Assembly: GCF_000797495.1 (NCBI RefSeq)
Contig: NZ_JTGN01000001.1
Span: forward strand, 255,501-319,500
DNA length: 64,000 nt
Origin: Robinsoniella peoriensis
Lineage (GTDB): Bacteria > Bacillota > Clostridia > Lachnospirales > Lachnospiraceae
Direction of reading: 5' to 3'
Both the position numbers and the translations under genes were made by a program. Shown here in pieces: positions 16,892 to 25,320 of this stretch. The first letter of the stretch is position 1. Each line of letters opens with the position of its first letter. The notes under the pieces are model-generated. The model had not been told where the DNA came from, did no database searches, and was given only the letters and a program-made list of their open reading frames with translations.

Positions 16892-17118
16892 CTTCATCCC
16901 TCCAGAAAATTACAAACAAGTTTACATGTTCTTCTCCAAATATTATAAGCAGCAATTGGAAAATCTGTCTGTAGGTTCAGGTAAAGAATTTGTAAAATTT
17001 GAAACTGCACGATTGGTATCTATTTATATTTTAATTGTATGTATGATTTGATGTTATGTCAAGTAATATTGGATTTTTATGGGTTGGATTTTTTATGGGT
17101 TGAATTTACTGTATCCCG

Positions 17119-17150
17119 GAAAAAAAGGACAAAGCATCCCTTTGTCCTTC
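17119..17150 (-). terminator. Rho-independent terminator of cotJABC
   Basis: On the minus strand, AAGGACAAAGGGATGCTTTG continues into TCCTT and a run of seven T. The hairpin has nine base pairs and lies just beyond the cotJC stop codon. Confidence 0.85.
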
Positions 17151-17162
17151 TCCCTCCCCTAT

Positions 17163-17771
17163 TTAATGAACAGGAAATTTATCAAACTCCGGATTCGTAA
17201 AATAATAATTATTGGAATCCATTTTTTCTTTTGTCTTCTCCAGTGCCTCTCCAAATCTCTGGAAATGCACTACTTCCCTTGCTCTGAGAAACTGGATCGG
17301 TTCTCGGATCTCCGGATTTTGTACCAGTCTCAGAATATTGTCATAAGTTGTTCTGGCTTTTTGTTCTGCTGCCAGATCTTCGAATAGATCGGTAATCGCA
17401 TCTCCTTTTGATTGAAACTCACATGCGTTAAAAGGAATTCCGCCGGCTGCCTGTGGCCAGAGAGCGGTGGTATGGTCGATATAATAAGCATCAAACCCCG
17501 ATGTTTTCGCTTCATCTATGGTAAGATTTTTTGTTAACTGGTAAATCATAGCACATATAATTTCCAGATGTGCCAGTTCTTCCGTTCCAATATCGGTTAA
17601 TAATCCGGCAACTTCTTTGCATGGCATCGTGTAACGCTGGGACAGATACCGCATAGATGCTGCCAGTTCTCCGTCCGGACCGCCAAACTGGCTGATGATC
17701 AATTGTGCTGTTTTGGGGCACGTCTGGGTTATTTTTACCGGATACTGTAATCTTTTTTCATAAGTCCACAT
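17163..17771 (-). CDS. cotJC: Spore coat protein CotJC (manganese catalase-like)
   Basis: Spore-coat component with a dimanganese-catalase fold that may detoxify peroxide at the spore surface. The 202-residue protein starts at ATG 17771, which overlaps the cotJB stop codon and follows AAGGGGG. Metal-ligand motifs are GELAASMRYL, IGTEELAHLE and EQKARTTYDNIL ... REVVHFQRFGEAL, giving the Glu/His ligands of the four-helix bundle. Length is standard. It is the last gene of cotJABC. Expression is expected in the mother cell under sigma-E, as in Bacillus; no clear sigma-E promoter was identified here. Confidence 0.95.
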   Translation of the reverse strand: MWTYEKRLQYPVKITQTCPKTAQLIISQFGGPDGELAASMRYLSQRYTMPCKEVAGLLTDIGTEELAHLEIICAMIYQLTKNLTIDEAKTSGFDAYYIDHTTALWPQAAGGIPFNACEFQSKGDAITDLFEDLAAEQKARTTYDNILRLVQNPEIREPIQFLRAREVVHFQRFGEALEKTKEKMDSNNYYFTNPEFDKFPVH

Positions 17772-18067
17772 TACTCTAGACCCCCTTCCCATGGTGTTCT
17801 TCCATCTACCCAGGTAAAATGACGTTGTCCATCATAAGAACACTCTGATTTTGCCTCATGAATTCCTTCTGCCTTAACGCAGTCAATGGTCAGGGGCTCA
17901 AATTTAGATTCAAACGCTTCCATCAGGGCTTTTCTTTTCCCAAGATATTCACCAAACAGGTCTAATGCCTGGACATCTGTCGGATGAGTATCCAGATATA
18001 ATGTTAAATCATTGACACAAAAACTGACCGCATCCAATTCATTTAACAATGCATTCCTATCTTCCAT
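17771..18067 (-). CDS. cotJB: Spore coat protein CotJB
   Basis: Small spore-coat protein needed with CotJA and CotJC for coat assembly. It has 98 residues. Family features are the N-terminal LLNELDAVSFCVNDLTLYLDTHP, then EYLGKRKALMEAFESKFEPLT and a C-terminal FTWVDGRTPWEGGL. ATG 18067 follows AGGAGG at eight bases. It overlaps both neighbours, the coding end of cotJA and the start of cotJC, so the three should be translated together. Confidence 0.93.
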   Translation of the reverse strand: MEDRNALLNELDAVSFCVNDLTLYLDTHPTDVQALDLFGEYLGKRKALMEAFESKFEPLTIDCVKAEGIHEAKSECSYDGQRHFTWVDGRTPWEGGLE

Positions 18068-18251
18068 CGTTTCCACCTCCTACATAAAAAGGCAGATCCA
18101 GATCACGGAATATAGTTCCACGCTTCAGAGCCTCCTGTGGTTCGTATACTGCTCCAAATGTCTGCCTGGGTACGGTAGCCATTGCCAAAATGCAGGTACA
18201 GCTTTGTGAAAAACAAGCAGATTTCCCATCCTGATTGCAAGAACATTCCAT
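18057..18251 (-). CDS. cotJA: Spore coat associated protein CotJA
   Basis: First gene of cotJABC, a 64-residue protein required for CotJC incorporation into the coat. The conserved family core is ATVPRQTFGAVYEPQEALKR followed by GTIFRDLDLPF. It is preceded by a Cys/Ser-rich N-terminus (five Cys within the first 20 residues) that is more variable in the family. AAAGGAG lies before the ATG. A copy of the 15-mer TGTCTGAATTTGTCG is found 59 bases upstream. Confidence 0.93.
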   Translation of the reverse strand: MECSCNQDGKSACFSQSCTCILAMATVPRQTFGAVYEPQEALKRGTIFRDLDLPFYVGGGNDGR

Positions 18252-18309
18252 AACTTCATTCTCCTTTCAGATTTTCATGATAACTTTAATTTAGTCATCA
18301 TTTTTATTA

Positions 18310-18324
18310 TGTCTGAATTTGTCG
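18310..18324. repeat. Second copy of 15-mer TGTCTGAATTTGTCG
   Basis: Identical to 14785-14799. Both lie in AT-rich upstream regions. The TTTGTCG part resembles half of a Spo0A box (TTTGTCRAA), which would fit a sporulation gene here, but the match is incomplete. Confidence 0.4.
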
Positions 18325-18363
18325 ATTTTAAGATAGGGATTTCTTGTAGAAATGTCATAAAAT

Positions 18364-18398
18364 GCAAAAAAAGCAAAGACACTGAAGTCTTTACTTTT
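18364..18398 (-). terminator. Rho-independent terminator of phospholipase C-like gene
   Basis: On the minus strand, GTAAAGACTTCAGTGTCTTTGC forms a hairpin followed by TTTTTTT, shortly after the stop codon at 18406. Confidence 0.8.
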
Positions 18399-18405
18399 CC
18401 TATTT

Positions 18406-18999
18406 TTATGCGATTGCATAATTACGTGCTAATTGACCGACTCTTATATTCAACAACTGTACAATTGATACCACAACCTGCTGGCAAAGAGATATAATGT
18501 ATTTCACATCCTCTTCTACGGAACGCTTAAATTTCAGATATTCCTGATGTGAAGTTTCAATAAAATGGAATAAAGCTTCTACTGTTTTGAAAGTTTTCAT
18601 TTCTTTCTGCTGTCTTAACGCTTCTCCACTTTTGATATATTCTTTTAAATGTTTTTTCAAATGTTTTTCGTAAATGCAGTGATCTTTCAAATTCCCATCA
18701 TAAGTATCATTATGGGGAAAAGTAAAATAGTCAGCAACGTAATGGATTACTTCACCAAGACGTCTCCAGTATACACGCTCATTTCTTCCAAATATATCAC
18801 AATCTTCTGTTAAATTACGGATATCCTCACGTACCTGATCAAAAGTTCCAAAAAACTCATGTTTCTTAGTCAAAAAAGAAGGCTTACAATCTGGAAGTAT
18901 ACTTCCCAAATAAAATGCTTTCTTATGGTTATCAAGCTCCTGGGTGTTCAGATTATTAACAATATATCTCGCAACTGAGATATGAGATTTTTTTCTCAA
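18406..18999 (-). CDS. Zinc-dependent phospholipase C-like protein
   Basis: Resembles the Zn-dependent phospholipase C/S1-P1 fold widespread in Clostridia. The 197-residue protein starts at TTG 18999, eight bases after AGGAGG. Candidate metal-binding parts are SHISVARYI, GSILPDC, and HYVADYFTFPHND, with further His in YEKHLKKHLKEY. There is no signal peptide, so it probably acts in the cytoplasm, unlike secreted toxin-type enzymes. Its promoter is at 19047-19075. Substrate unknown; it may be a general phosphodiesterase. Confidence 0.75.
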   Translation of the reverse strand: MRKKSHISVARYIVNNLNTQELDNHKKAFYLGSILPDCKPSFLTKKHEFFGTFDQVREDIRNLTEDCDIFGRNERVYWRRLGEVIHYVADYFTFPHNDTYDGNLKDHCIYEKHLKKHLKEYIKSGEALRQQKEMKTFKTVEALFHFIETSHQEYLKFKRSVEEDVKYIISLCQQVVVSIVQLLNIRVGQLARNYAIA

Positions 19000-19322
19000 T
19001 GGATTGGCCTCCTGGCTTTTGCTTAACCTTTTTTGCTACCTTTCTCATTGTAGCCTTTTCAAAGTAAAAAAGCAAGTGAAAATTTAGTGAAAAGCATAAC
19101 ACAATTTAACAATCTTGTTATATTATTCTTATGCATTATCAACAAGCAAAAATATTCATAAAAACAATTAGATAAATCATGCATGCTTTTTCATTTTAAT
19201 TTGGATGTTATTAACAGTTCCATATTTTTCATTAGTAAATATTTCTAACAAATTTAAAAAAGTCTGGATACTATTTTCAGGAAACACCCGTTTTTCATAT
19301 CCAGACTTTTCTTTATCAAATT
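19000..19322 (-). promoter_or_regulatory. Promoter and terminator region between carB and the phospholipase C-like gene
   Basis: On the minus strand TTGCTT (19070-19075), 17 bases and TACAAT (19047-19052) should drive the downstream gene. The carB terminator lies at 19257-19312. The remaining 180 bases are AT-rich with no gene seen. Confidence 0.65.
19257..19312 (-). terminator. Terminator of carAB
   Basis: AAAGTCTGGATA and TATCCAGACTTT pair across a 28-base loop region, followed on the minus strand by TTTTTT. It begins about ten bases after the carB stop codon. Confidence 0.8.
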
Positions 19323-22300
19323 TTAAACAGTCGCTATATCAATTAATGTAAGCTTTTCTATATCAGTATTTTCAAGACTGGTTATCAAAGCCTCTGCCGT
19401 ATCCAGAGAAGTCAGGACATTTACGCCGGTTTCAATGGCATTACGTCGAATCAGGAAACCATCCTTCGCACGTTCCACCCCTGGTGATGGAGTATCAATA
19501 ACCAGGTCGATTTCATGTCCCAGAATCAAATCCAATAAGTTTGGCGATTCCTGTTCAATCTTATTAATTCGAATTGCATGTACGCCATTTTCATTTAATT
19601 TTTTGGCAGTACTTCTGGTTGCGTATATTTTATAACCGATTGCTTCAAATCTTCTTCCAATCTCTACCGCATCTTCTTTATCTGCATCCTTCACTGTCAT
19701 AATCATATTCTTATATTTCGGAAGATTTATGCCTGCGCCAAGGAAAGCTTTGTAAAGGGCTTCATCGAAAGTTTTCGCAATACCCAGACATTCACCTGTG
19801 GATTTCATTTCCGGACCAAGGCTGATATCGGCACCGCGGATTTTTTCAAATGAAAATACCGGCATCTTAATTGCAATATAGTCCGCTTCCGGCTGTACTC
19901 CGGGTGTATAACCCAGATCTTTTATTTTAGAACCTAAAATTACTTTCGTAGCAAGGGTCACAATTGGAATTCCGGTAACCTTGCTGATATAAGGAACGGT
20001 ACGGCTGGAACGGGGATTTACTTCAATTACATACACATCTTCCTGGCATACGATGAACTGGATATTAATTAATCCGATTACATGAAGTGACTGCGCCAGC
20101 TTTTTGGTATAATCTTCGATCTTAGCCTTTACCTTTGCATCCAGGCTCTGTGCCGGATATACAGAAATACTGTCACCGGAATGAATGCCTGCTCTTTCAA
20201 TATGCTCCATGATTCCAGGGATTAAGATGTCGTCTCCATCACATACCGCATCTACTTCGATTTCTTTACCAACCAGATATTTATCTACCAGAATCGGATG
20301 TTCCTGTGCAATTCGGTTGATAATTCCGATAAACTCATCTACATCTTCATCATTAATTGCTATCTGCATTCCCTGTCCGCCCAATACGTAAGAAGGTCTT
20401 ACCAGTACGGGATAACCCAGTTCATTTGCTACTTTCTTCGCTTCTTCTGCCGTAAATACGGTATGTCCTGCCGGCCTTGGAATCTGGCATTCCTCCAGAA
20501 TCTTGTCAAACAGTTCCCTGTCTTCTGCCGCATCTACATTTTCTGCGGAAGTTCCTAAAATCGGAACACCCATCTTCATCAGCGCTTCCGTGAGCTTAAT
20601 CGCAGTCTGACCGCCAAACTGCACCACTGCTCCGTCCGGTTTTTCAAAGCGAACAATATTTTCCACATCTTCCGGTGTAAGCGGTTCAAAATACAGTTTA
20701 TCTGCAATATCAAAATCGGTACTTACCGTTTCCGGATTATTATTTACAATAATAGTCTCATAACCTTCATTTGAAAATGCCCAGGTACAATGTACGGAAC
20801 AGAAGTCAAATTCAATCCCCTGTCCAATTCGAATAGGACCGGAACCTAATACCAGTACCTTTTTACGGTCTTTGGTTTCGATTGCTTCATTTTCACTTCC
20901 GAATACAGAGTAATAATAAGGTGTGGTTGCCGCGAATTCTGCTGCACAGGTATCTACCATCTTGTATGCTGCAACAATTCCGTTATCATAACGCATATCG
21001 CGGATTTCTTTCTCTGTTTTTCCGGTAAGTGCTGCAATTACATTATCCGGGAATTCAATGCGCTTCGCTTCTTCCAGTAATTCTTTTGTTAATTCCTGTC
21101 CCTTAAGCGCCTGTTCCATTTCCACTAAAATTGCAAGTTTATCAATAAACCATATATCGATCTTGGTTATATCATGAATCACTTCATAAGATACGCCCTG
21201 GCGGATTGCTTCTGCGATAACCCAGATTCTTCTGTCATCAATTTTCCCAAGCTGCTTTAACAGGTCATCCCCATGTAGATTTGAGAAATCATAAGACATT
21301 AAACTGTCCACATGCTGTTCCAGTGAGCGGATCGCTTTCATAAGTGCACCTTCAAAATTATTGCAGATGCTCATTACTTCTCCGGTTGCTTTCATCTGTG
21401 TAGTAAGTGTTCTCTTTGCACTGATGAATTTATCAAATGGAAGTCTGGGTATTTTTACAACACAATAGTCCAGCATCGGCTCAAAGCTTGCATATGTCTT
21501 TCCGGTTATGGCATTTTTAATTTCATCCAGCGTATAGCCAACTGCGATTTTAGCAGCAACCTTTGCAATTGGGTAACCGGTTGCTTTGGATGCCAAAGCA
21601 GATGAACGGCTTACTCGTGGGTTTACTTCGATAACACAATATTCAAAACTGGTTGGATGCAGTGCATACTGAACGTTGCAGCCTCCGGTGATTTTAAGCT
21701 CACTGATGATATTCAGTGCAGAGGTACGAAGCATCTGATATTCTTTATCTCCCAGCGTCTGTGACGGTGCCACTACAATACTGTCTCCGGTGTGAACGCC
21801 TACGGGATCAAGATTTTCCATATTACAAACTGTAATTACGTTTCCTGCGCTGTCACGCATTACTTCGTATTCGATTTCTTTCCATCCGGAGATACAGCGT
21901 TCTACCAGAACCTGTCCCACACGGCTTAAACGAAGTCCGTTACCAAGGATTTCAACCAGTTCTTCTTCGTTGTGGGCAATGCCGCCGCCGCTGCCGCCCA
22001 GGGTATATGCAGGTCTTAATACGATTGGATATCCAATAGTATTCGTAAATGCGATACCGTCTTCAATATTTTCTACAACCTTGGAAGCTGCAACCGGCTC
22101 TCCTATTTTTTCCATGGTACTCTTAAATTCCAGACGGTCTTCTGCTTTCTTAATGGTCATGGAAGTGGTACCAATTAATTTTACATTGTTCTTTTCAAAG
22201 AAGCCCTCTTCATCCAGCTCCATCGCCAGATTCAGTCCCGCCTGTCCGCCAAGGGTAGGAAGCACGCTGTCCGGTCTTTCTTTTAAAATCAGCTGCTTTA

Positions 22301-22520
22301 CAACTTCTGTTGTCAGTGGTTCAATATATACTTTATCCGCAATCTGCTTATCTGTCATAATCGTAGCCGGATTAGAATTCAGCAATACAACTTCTAAGCC
22401 TTCTTCCTTCAGAGAGCGGCAGGCCTGTGTACCTGCATAGTCAAATTCTGCTGCCTGTCCAATGATAATCGGACCGGAACCAATTACTAATACTTTTTTT
22501 ATCTCAGGATTTTTTGGCAT
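19323..22520 (-). CDS. carB: Carbamoyl-phosphate synthase large subunit
   Basis: Makes carbamoyl phosphate from bicarbonate, ammonia (supplied by CarA) and two ATP, for pyrimidine and arginine synthesis. The 1065-residue protein has the full duplicated layout: first synthetase half (VLVIGSGPIIIGQAAEFDYAG, GGSGGGIAHNEEEL, EVNPRVSRSSALASKATGYP), oligomerisation region, second half (VLVLGSGPIRIGQGIEFDFC, VLGGQGMQIAINDEDV, EVNPRSSRTVPYISKVTG), and a C-terminal MGS allosteric domain (residues about 930-1065). Its start overlaps the carA stop. No truncation. Confidence 0.98.
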   Translation of the reverse strand: MPKNPEIKKVLVIGSGPIIIGQAAEFDYAGTQACRSLKEEGLEVVLLNSNPATIMTDKQIADKVYIEPLTTEVVKQLILKERPDSVLPTLGGQAGLNLAMELDEEGFFEKNNVKLIGTTSMTIKKAEDRLEFKSTMEKIGEPVAASKVVENIEDGIAFTNTIGYPIVLRPAYTLGGSGGGIAHNEEELVEILGNGLRLSRVGQVLVERCISGWKEIEYEVMRDSAGNVITVCNMENLDPVGVHTGDSIVVAPSQTLGDKEYQMLRTSALNIISELKITGGCNVQYALHPTSFEYCVIEVNPRVSRSSALASKATGYPIAKVAAKIAVGYTLDEIKNAITGKTYASFEPMLDYCVVKIPRLPFDKFISAKRTLTTQMKATGEVMSICNNFEGALMKAIRSLEQHVDSLMSYDFSNLHGDDLLKQLGKIDDRRIWVIAEAIRQGVSYEVIHDITKIDIWFIDKLAILVEMEQALKGQELTKELLEEAKRIEFPDNVIAALTGKTEKEIRDMRYDNGIVAAYKMVDTCAAEFAATTPYYYSVFGSENEAIETKDRKKVLVLGSGPIRIGQGIEFDFCSVHCTWAFSNEGYETIIVNNNPETVSTDFDIADKLYFEPLTPEDVENIVRFEKPDGAVVQFGGQTAIKLTEALMKMGVPILGTSAENVDAAEDRELFDKILEECQIPRPAGHTVFTAEEAKKVANELGYPVLVRPSYVLGGQGMQIAINDEDVDEFIGIINRIAQEHPILVDKYLVGKEIEVDAVCDGDDILIPGIMEHIERAGIHSGDSISVYPAQSLDAKVKAKIEDYTKKLAQSLHVIGLINIQFIVCQEDVYVIEVNPRSSRTVPYISKVTGIPIVTLATKVILGSKIKDLGYTPGVQPEADYIAIKMPVFSFEKIRGADISLGPEMKSTGECLGIAKTFDEALYKAFLGAGINLPKYKNMIMTVKDADKEDAVEIGRRFEAIGYKIYATRSTAKKLNENGVHAIRINKIEQESPNLLDLILGHEIDLVIDTPSPGVERAKDGFLIRRNAIETGVNVLTSLDTAEALITSLENTDIEKLTLIDIATV

Positions 22521-23593
22521 TATTTTGTCACCTCCATCATTTTCATAAACCGGTCAAATAAGTATCCGGAATCTAACGGTCCCGGACAAGCTTCCGGATG
22601 GAACTGTACGGTAAAAATATTCTTACCTGTATATGCCAGCCCTTCATTTGTTTCATCATTTACATTTACAAAAGCAGGTGTAGCAACAGCCGGATCCAGA
22701 TTGTCCGTATCTACTACATAACCATGATTCTGTGAAGAGATGTAAACTCTTCCTGTAGACAGGTCTTTAACCGGATGATTGCCTCCACGATGTCCATATT
22801 TCATTTTATGAGTATCTGCACCTGTAGCCAGTGCCATTAACTGATGTCCAAGACAGATTGCGAAAATCGGAATCTCAGAGTCATATAACTTCTTGATTTC
22901 TTCGATAATAGAAGTACACTCTTTGGGATCTCCAGGTCCATTGGAAAGCATGATGCCATCCGGATTGGATGCGATAATTTCCTCAGCAGTAGTCAGCGCC
23001 GGATAAACCGTCACTTCACATCCCAGCTGATTCAAAGAACGTGCAATATTTCTTTTAGCTCCTAAATCTAACAGGGCAACTTTCGGGCCATTCCCTTCCA
23101 GTACATATTTTTCCTTACAGGAAACCTTTTCCACTACTTTTCCAGTGGTATACGCTTTTAGTTTCGGAATGATTTCTTCTATCATATAATGCTCGTTTGT
23201 GGTTATCATCCCGTTCATGGTACCCTTTTCACGAAGGATCTTCGTGAGCGCTCTGGTATCAATTCCTGCAATACCGGGTATATCATGCTTTTTCAGAAAT
23301 TCCTGAATCGTACCTTCACTTCTGAAGTTACTTGGGATTCTGGATAACTCACGCACGATGTAACCGTCCGGCCATGGCCTTGCAGATTCCATATCCTCAT
23401 GGCAGATACCATAATTACCAATCAGCGGATAGGTCATTACCACTGCCTGTCCTGCATAAGAAGGATCTGTCAGAACCTCCAGATATCCTGTCATGGATGT
23501 ATTAAATACGATCTCACTGATAATCTCCTTCTCGGCTCCGATACTGGTTCCGGTAAATACAGTGCCATCTTCTAGTATTAGAAAAGCTTTCAT
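22520..23593 (-). CDS. carA: Carbamoyl-phosphate synthase small (glutamine amidotransferase) subunit
   Basis: Releases ammonia from glutamine and channels it to CarB. The 357-residue protein has the CarA N-terminal domain (AFLILEDGTVFTGTSIG, VFNTSMTGYLEVLTDPSYAGQ) and a class I glutamine amidotransferase domain. The triad is seen as Cys in FAICLGHQLMALATGA and His/Glu in FTVQFHPEACPGP. AAGGTGGC precedes ATG 23593. The transcript start lies upstream of, or within, the structured segment at 23719-23857, whose U-run could end some transcripts before carA. Confidence 0.97.
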   Translation of the reverse strand: MKAFLILEDGTVFTGTSIGAEKEIISEIVFNTSMTGYLEVLTDPSYAGQAVVMTYPLIGNYGICHEDMESARPWPDGYIVRELSRIPSNFRSEGTIQEFLKKHDIPGIAGIDTRALTKILREKGTMNGMITTNEHYMIEEIIPKLKAYTTGKVVEKVSCKEKYVLEGNGPKVALLDLGAKRNIARSLNQLGCEVTVYPALTTAEEIIASNPDGIMLSNGPGDPKECTSIIEEIKKLYDSEIPIFAICLGHQLMALATGADTHKMKYGHRGGNHPVKDLSTGRVYISSQNHGYVVDTDNLDPAVATPAFVNVNDETNEGLAYTGKNIFTVQFHPEACPGPLDSGYLFDRFMKMMEVTK

Positions 23594-23718
23594 ATGCCAC
23601 CTTGCCCTTTCTTTTTCTTTTATTTATAGTAACCATTTTGTACGAACCATAACCCTTATTTCCAAAGCAATCTGTTCAAGAAAACCTTGAAAAAATACTT
23701 AAGTTCCTATCTTCGCGC

Positions 23719-23857
23719 AAAAAAAAAGAGAACGCCACTAAAATCTCAGGCTCCTATAGCCGCAAAATTTTGCCATGCGCTCCCCCTCGAGTCAAACTTT
23801 GAAGTCTGAATCCAAATTCAGGCTTCTTTGTATCACCACACTATAGGTTCTCAAATT
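23719..23857 (-). ncRNA. Candidate structured RNA or leader/attenuator upstream of carAB
   Basis: A promoter on the minus strand (TTGAAA 23887-23892, 17 bases, TAGAAT 23864-23869) starts a transcript of about 140 nt that ends in nine U (23719-23727). Distant ends pair: GAGAAC with GTTCTC (23847-23852, 23728-23733), and CTATAG with CTATAG (23841-23846, 23754-23759). Inside, a hairpin with stem CTGAA/TTCAG extended by AAG/CTT, and a GCAAAATTTTGC palindrome. A 12-codon frame (MAKFCGYRSLRF) begins after GAGGGGGAGCGC. No PyrR box, T-box or other riboswitch that I know is visible. It may be a free RNA or a translation-coupled attenuator of carAB. Confidence 0.5.
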
Positions 23858-24096
23858 GTTAAGATTCTACCATATCTTACGACACATTTCAACCTTTTTT
23901 TTGAGAAATTTTTGGAATTATTTTTTTGAAATCATTCGTATCTCTGTTTTAGCCTGAAGCTATACCGCTTTTTATACAAGATTGGTATGATTTCCGCTTA
24001 TGAATTTATAAAAATTTCACTTGATTAGTGAGGGTGATCTGCGTTAAACTATAACTGTAGATTTAAAACATAACAAAGCAGAAAGGAGTGTCGATT

Positions 24097-24273
24097 ATGG
24101 CAACGATATCTTTTACAACACCACGTGTAATACGTAATGATCAGGAAGCAGAGGCTTTGATAAAGGCTTTGGAGGAATCGGCTGCAAATCCGGTTACAGC
24201 AATTCCAACTTCAAATCTAATTCAAAAATCTGAAGAAGGCTGGGAATTTTTACGAAACTTTTTGTCAAAGTAA
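24097..24273 (+). CDS. Small antitoxin-like protein
   Basis: 58-residue protein that starts at ATG 24097, eight bases after AAAGGAG. It is composed of a short beta-like start (MATISFTTPRVIRNDQEAE) and an acidic helix, as in small proteins that precede GNAT-type toxin genes in Firmicutes. It is directly followed by what remains of a GNAT acetyltransferase. An antitoxin role is inferred from size, order and general character only; no DNA-binding motif is certain. Confidence 0.6.
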   Translation: MATISFTTPRVIRNDQEAEALIKALEESAANPVTAIPTSNLIQKSEEGWEFLRNFLSK

Positions 24274-24283
24274 AAGATCTGAT

Positions 24284-24571
24284 ATGTTCTCAAATTCAAA
24301 AGATTTATCTGCATATCTCATTGGGCAAATCTCCAAAAATTTTAAATATTCACAATATCTGACGTTTATATCTATAAACGAAATATTAAATGCTGCTCAA
24401 ACTATCATCCTCCCAAGCCACAAAAACATAGGCGGCCGCTTTATCTTTCTCGATTGTAAAAAAGAGAATTCTAAAGTAGCCGCCCTCTACGAAAGCAATG
24501 GATTCAAGTCTTATCTGGAAATCACCATGTCCGATGGCAGTACCTATCTTCAGATGGTTAAAATCTTCTAA
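24284..24571 (+). pseudogene. GNAT acetyltransferase remnant (N-terminus missing)
   Basis: The 95-residue frame matches only the C-terminal half of a GNAT-fold acetyltransferase: a strand/loop resembling the acetyl-CoA region (AYLIGQISKNF), then a helix, NIGGRFIFLDCKKENSKVAALYESNGF and a last strand. The first 70-80 residues of the fold are absent, and no in-frame sequence upstream supplies them because the antitoxin-like gene ends ten bases before. It is probably a 5'-deleted toxin gene. No frameshift is needed to explain it. Confidence 0.6.
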
Positions 24572-24580
24572 TAAATTTCA

Positions 24581-25264
24581 TTATCCTAAAAGTAACCCTT
24601 TTATCAAAAACCAGACAGGCGGTACAAGCAGCGCCGGAAGCATGTTCAATGTTTTACAGTCTTTTATTTTTAGAATAGAAAGTCCTGAACTGGCAATCAG
24701 AAAACCTCCAACAATAGAAATCTCCGTCAAAAGTTCCGGAGTTAAAAAACCGCTTAAAAGTCCTGCCCCCAGATAAATACTTCCCTGCCATACAAACAAT
24801 ACCCCTGCTGTTATCGCCATCCCGATTCCATAAGTGGAGGCAAGAACCATAGAGGTCACAAAATCTAATGCAGCATTTGTAAATAAATAAGTATTGTCCC
24901 CGTGAAGTGCACTTTCCATAGGTCCCAAAATTGACAACGTACCAATGCAGAATAATAAAATTCCGGTAGCCAGCCCCTGCCCCAGATTACTGCTTGAAAA
25001 TTTACTGGTTAACCGCGCAAACTGTCTGTCTATGCCGAGCATCGTGCCAAGCAGGCTGCCAATTGCCAGACTGATAATAAACAATACCGGGAACTGGCTT
25101 TTAGGCATGTTCTGTACGATTGCATTGATGCCAAGTCCTGCTGCAGCCAGACCCATTGCGTTAAAAAGTGCCCCCTGATATTCTTCTTTAATTCCCTTCT
25201 TAACCAGACTCCCAATCAGACTTCCAGCCAGAATCGTTCCTGTATTTACAATCGTTCCAATCAT
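24581..25264 (-). CDS. DUF554 family membrane protein
   Basis: Integral membrane protein of about 227 residues, six or seven hydrophobic helices. Family marks are the N-terminal GTIVNTGTILAGSLIGSLVKKG, ALFNAMGLAAAGLGI, CIGTLSILGPMESALHGD and LVPPVWFLIKGL. The function is not established; transport has been suggested for the family. The start is ATG 25264, eleven bases after GAGGAGG; the open frame back to 25324 overlaps the previous gene. It is the last gene of a run that starts with the HTH-ART protein. Confidence 0.85.
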   Translation of the reverse strand: MIGTIVNTGTILAGSLIGSLVKKGIKEEYQGALFNAMGLAAAGLGINAIVQNMPKSQFPVLFIISLAIGSLLGTMLGIDRQFARLTSKFSSSNLGQGLATGILLFCIGTLSILGPMESALHGDNTYLFTNAALDFVTSMVLASTYGIGMAITAGVLFVWQGSIYLGAGLLSGFLTPELLTEISIVGGFLIASSGLSILKIKDCKTLNMLPALLVPPVWFLIKGLLLG

Positions 25265-25320
25265 AACAAATTTATCCTCCTCATACAGACTCAAATATAA
25301 ACCCTCCAGTAGATAGAGGG

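Noticed and set aside
23594-23900. PyrR-dependent attenuator or T-box for carAB
   Set aside because: No PyrR-binding loop motif and no T-box sequence (AGGGTGGNACCGCG) could be found.
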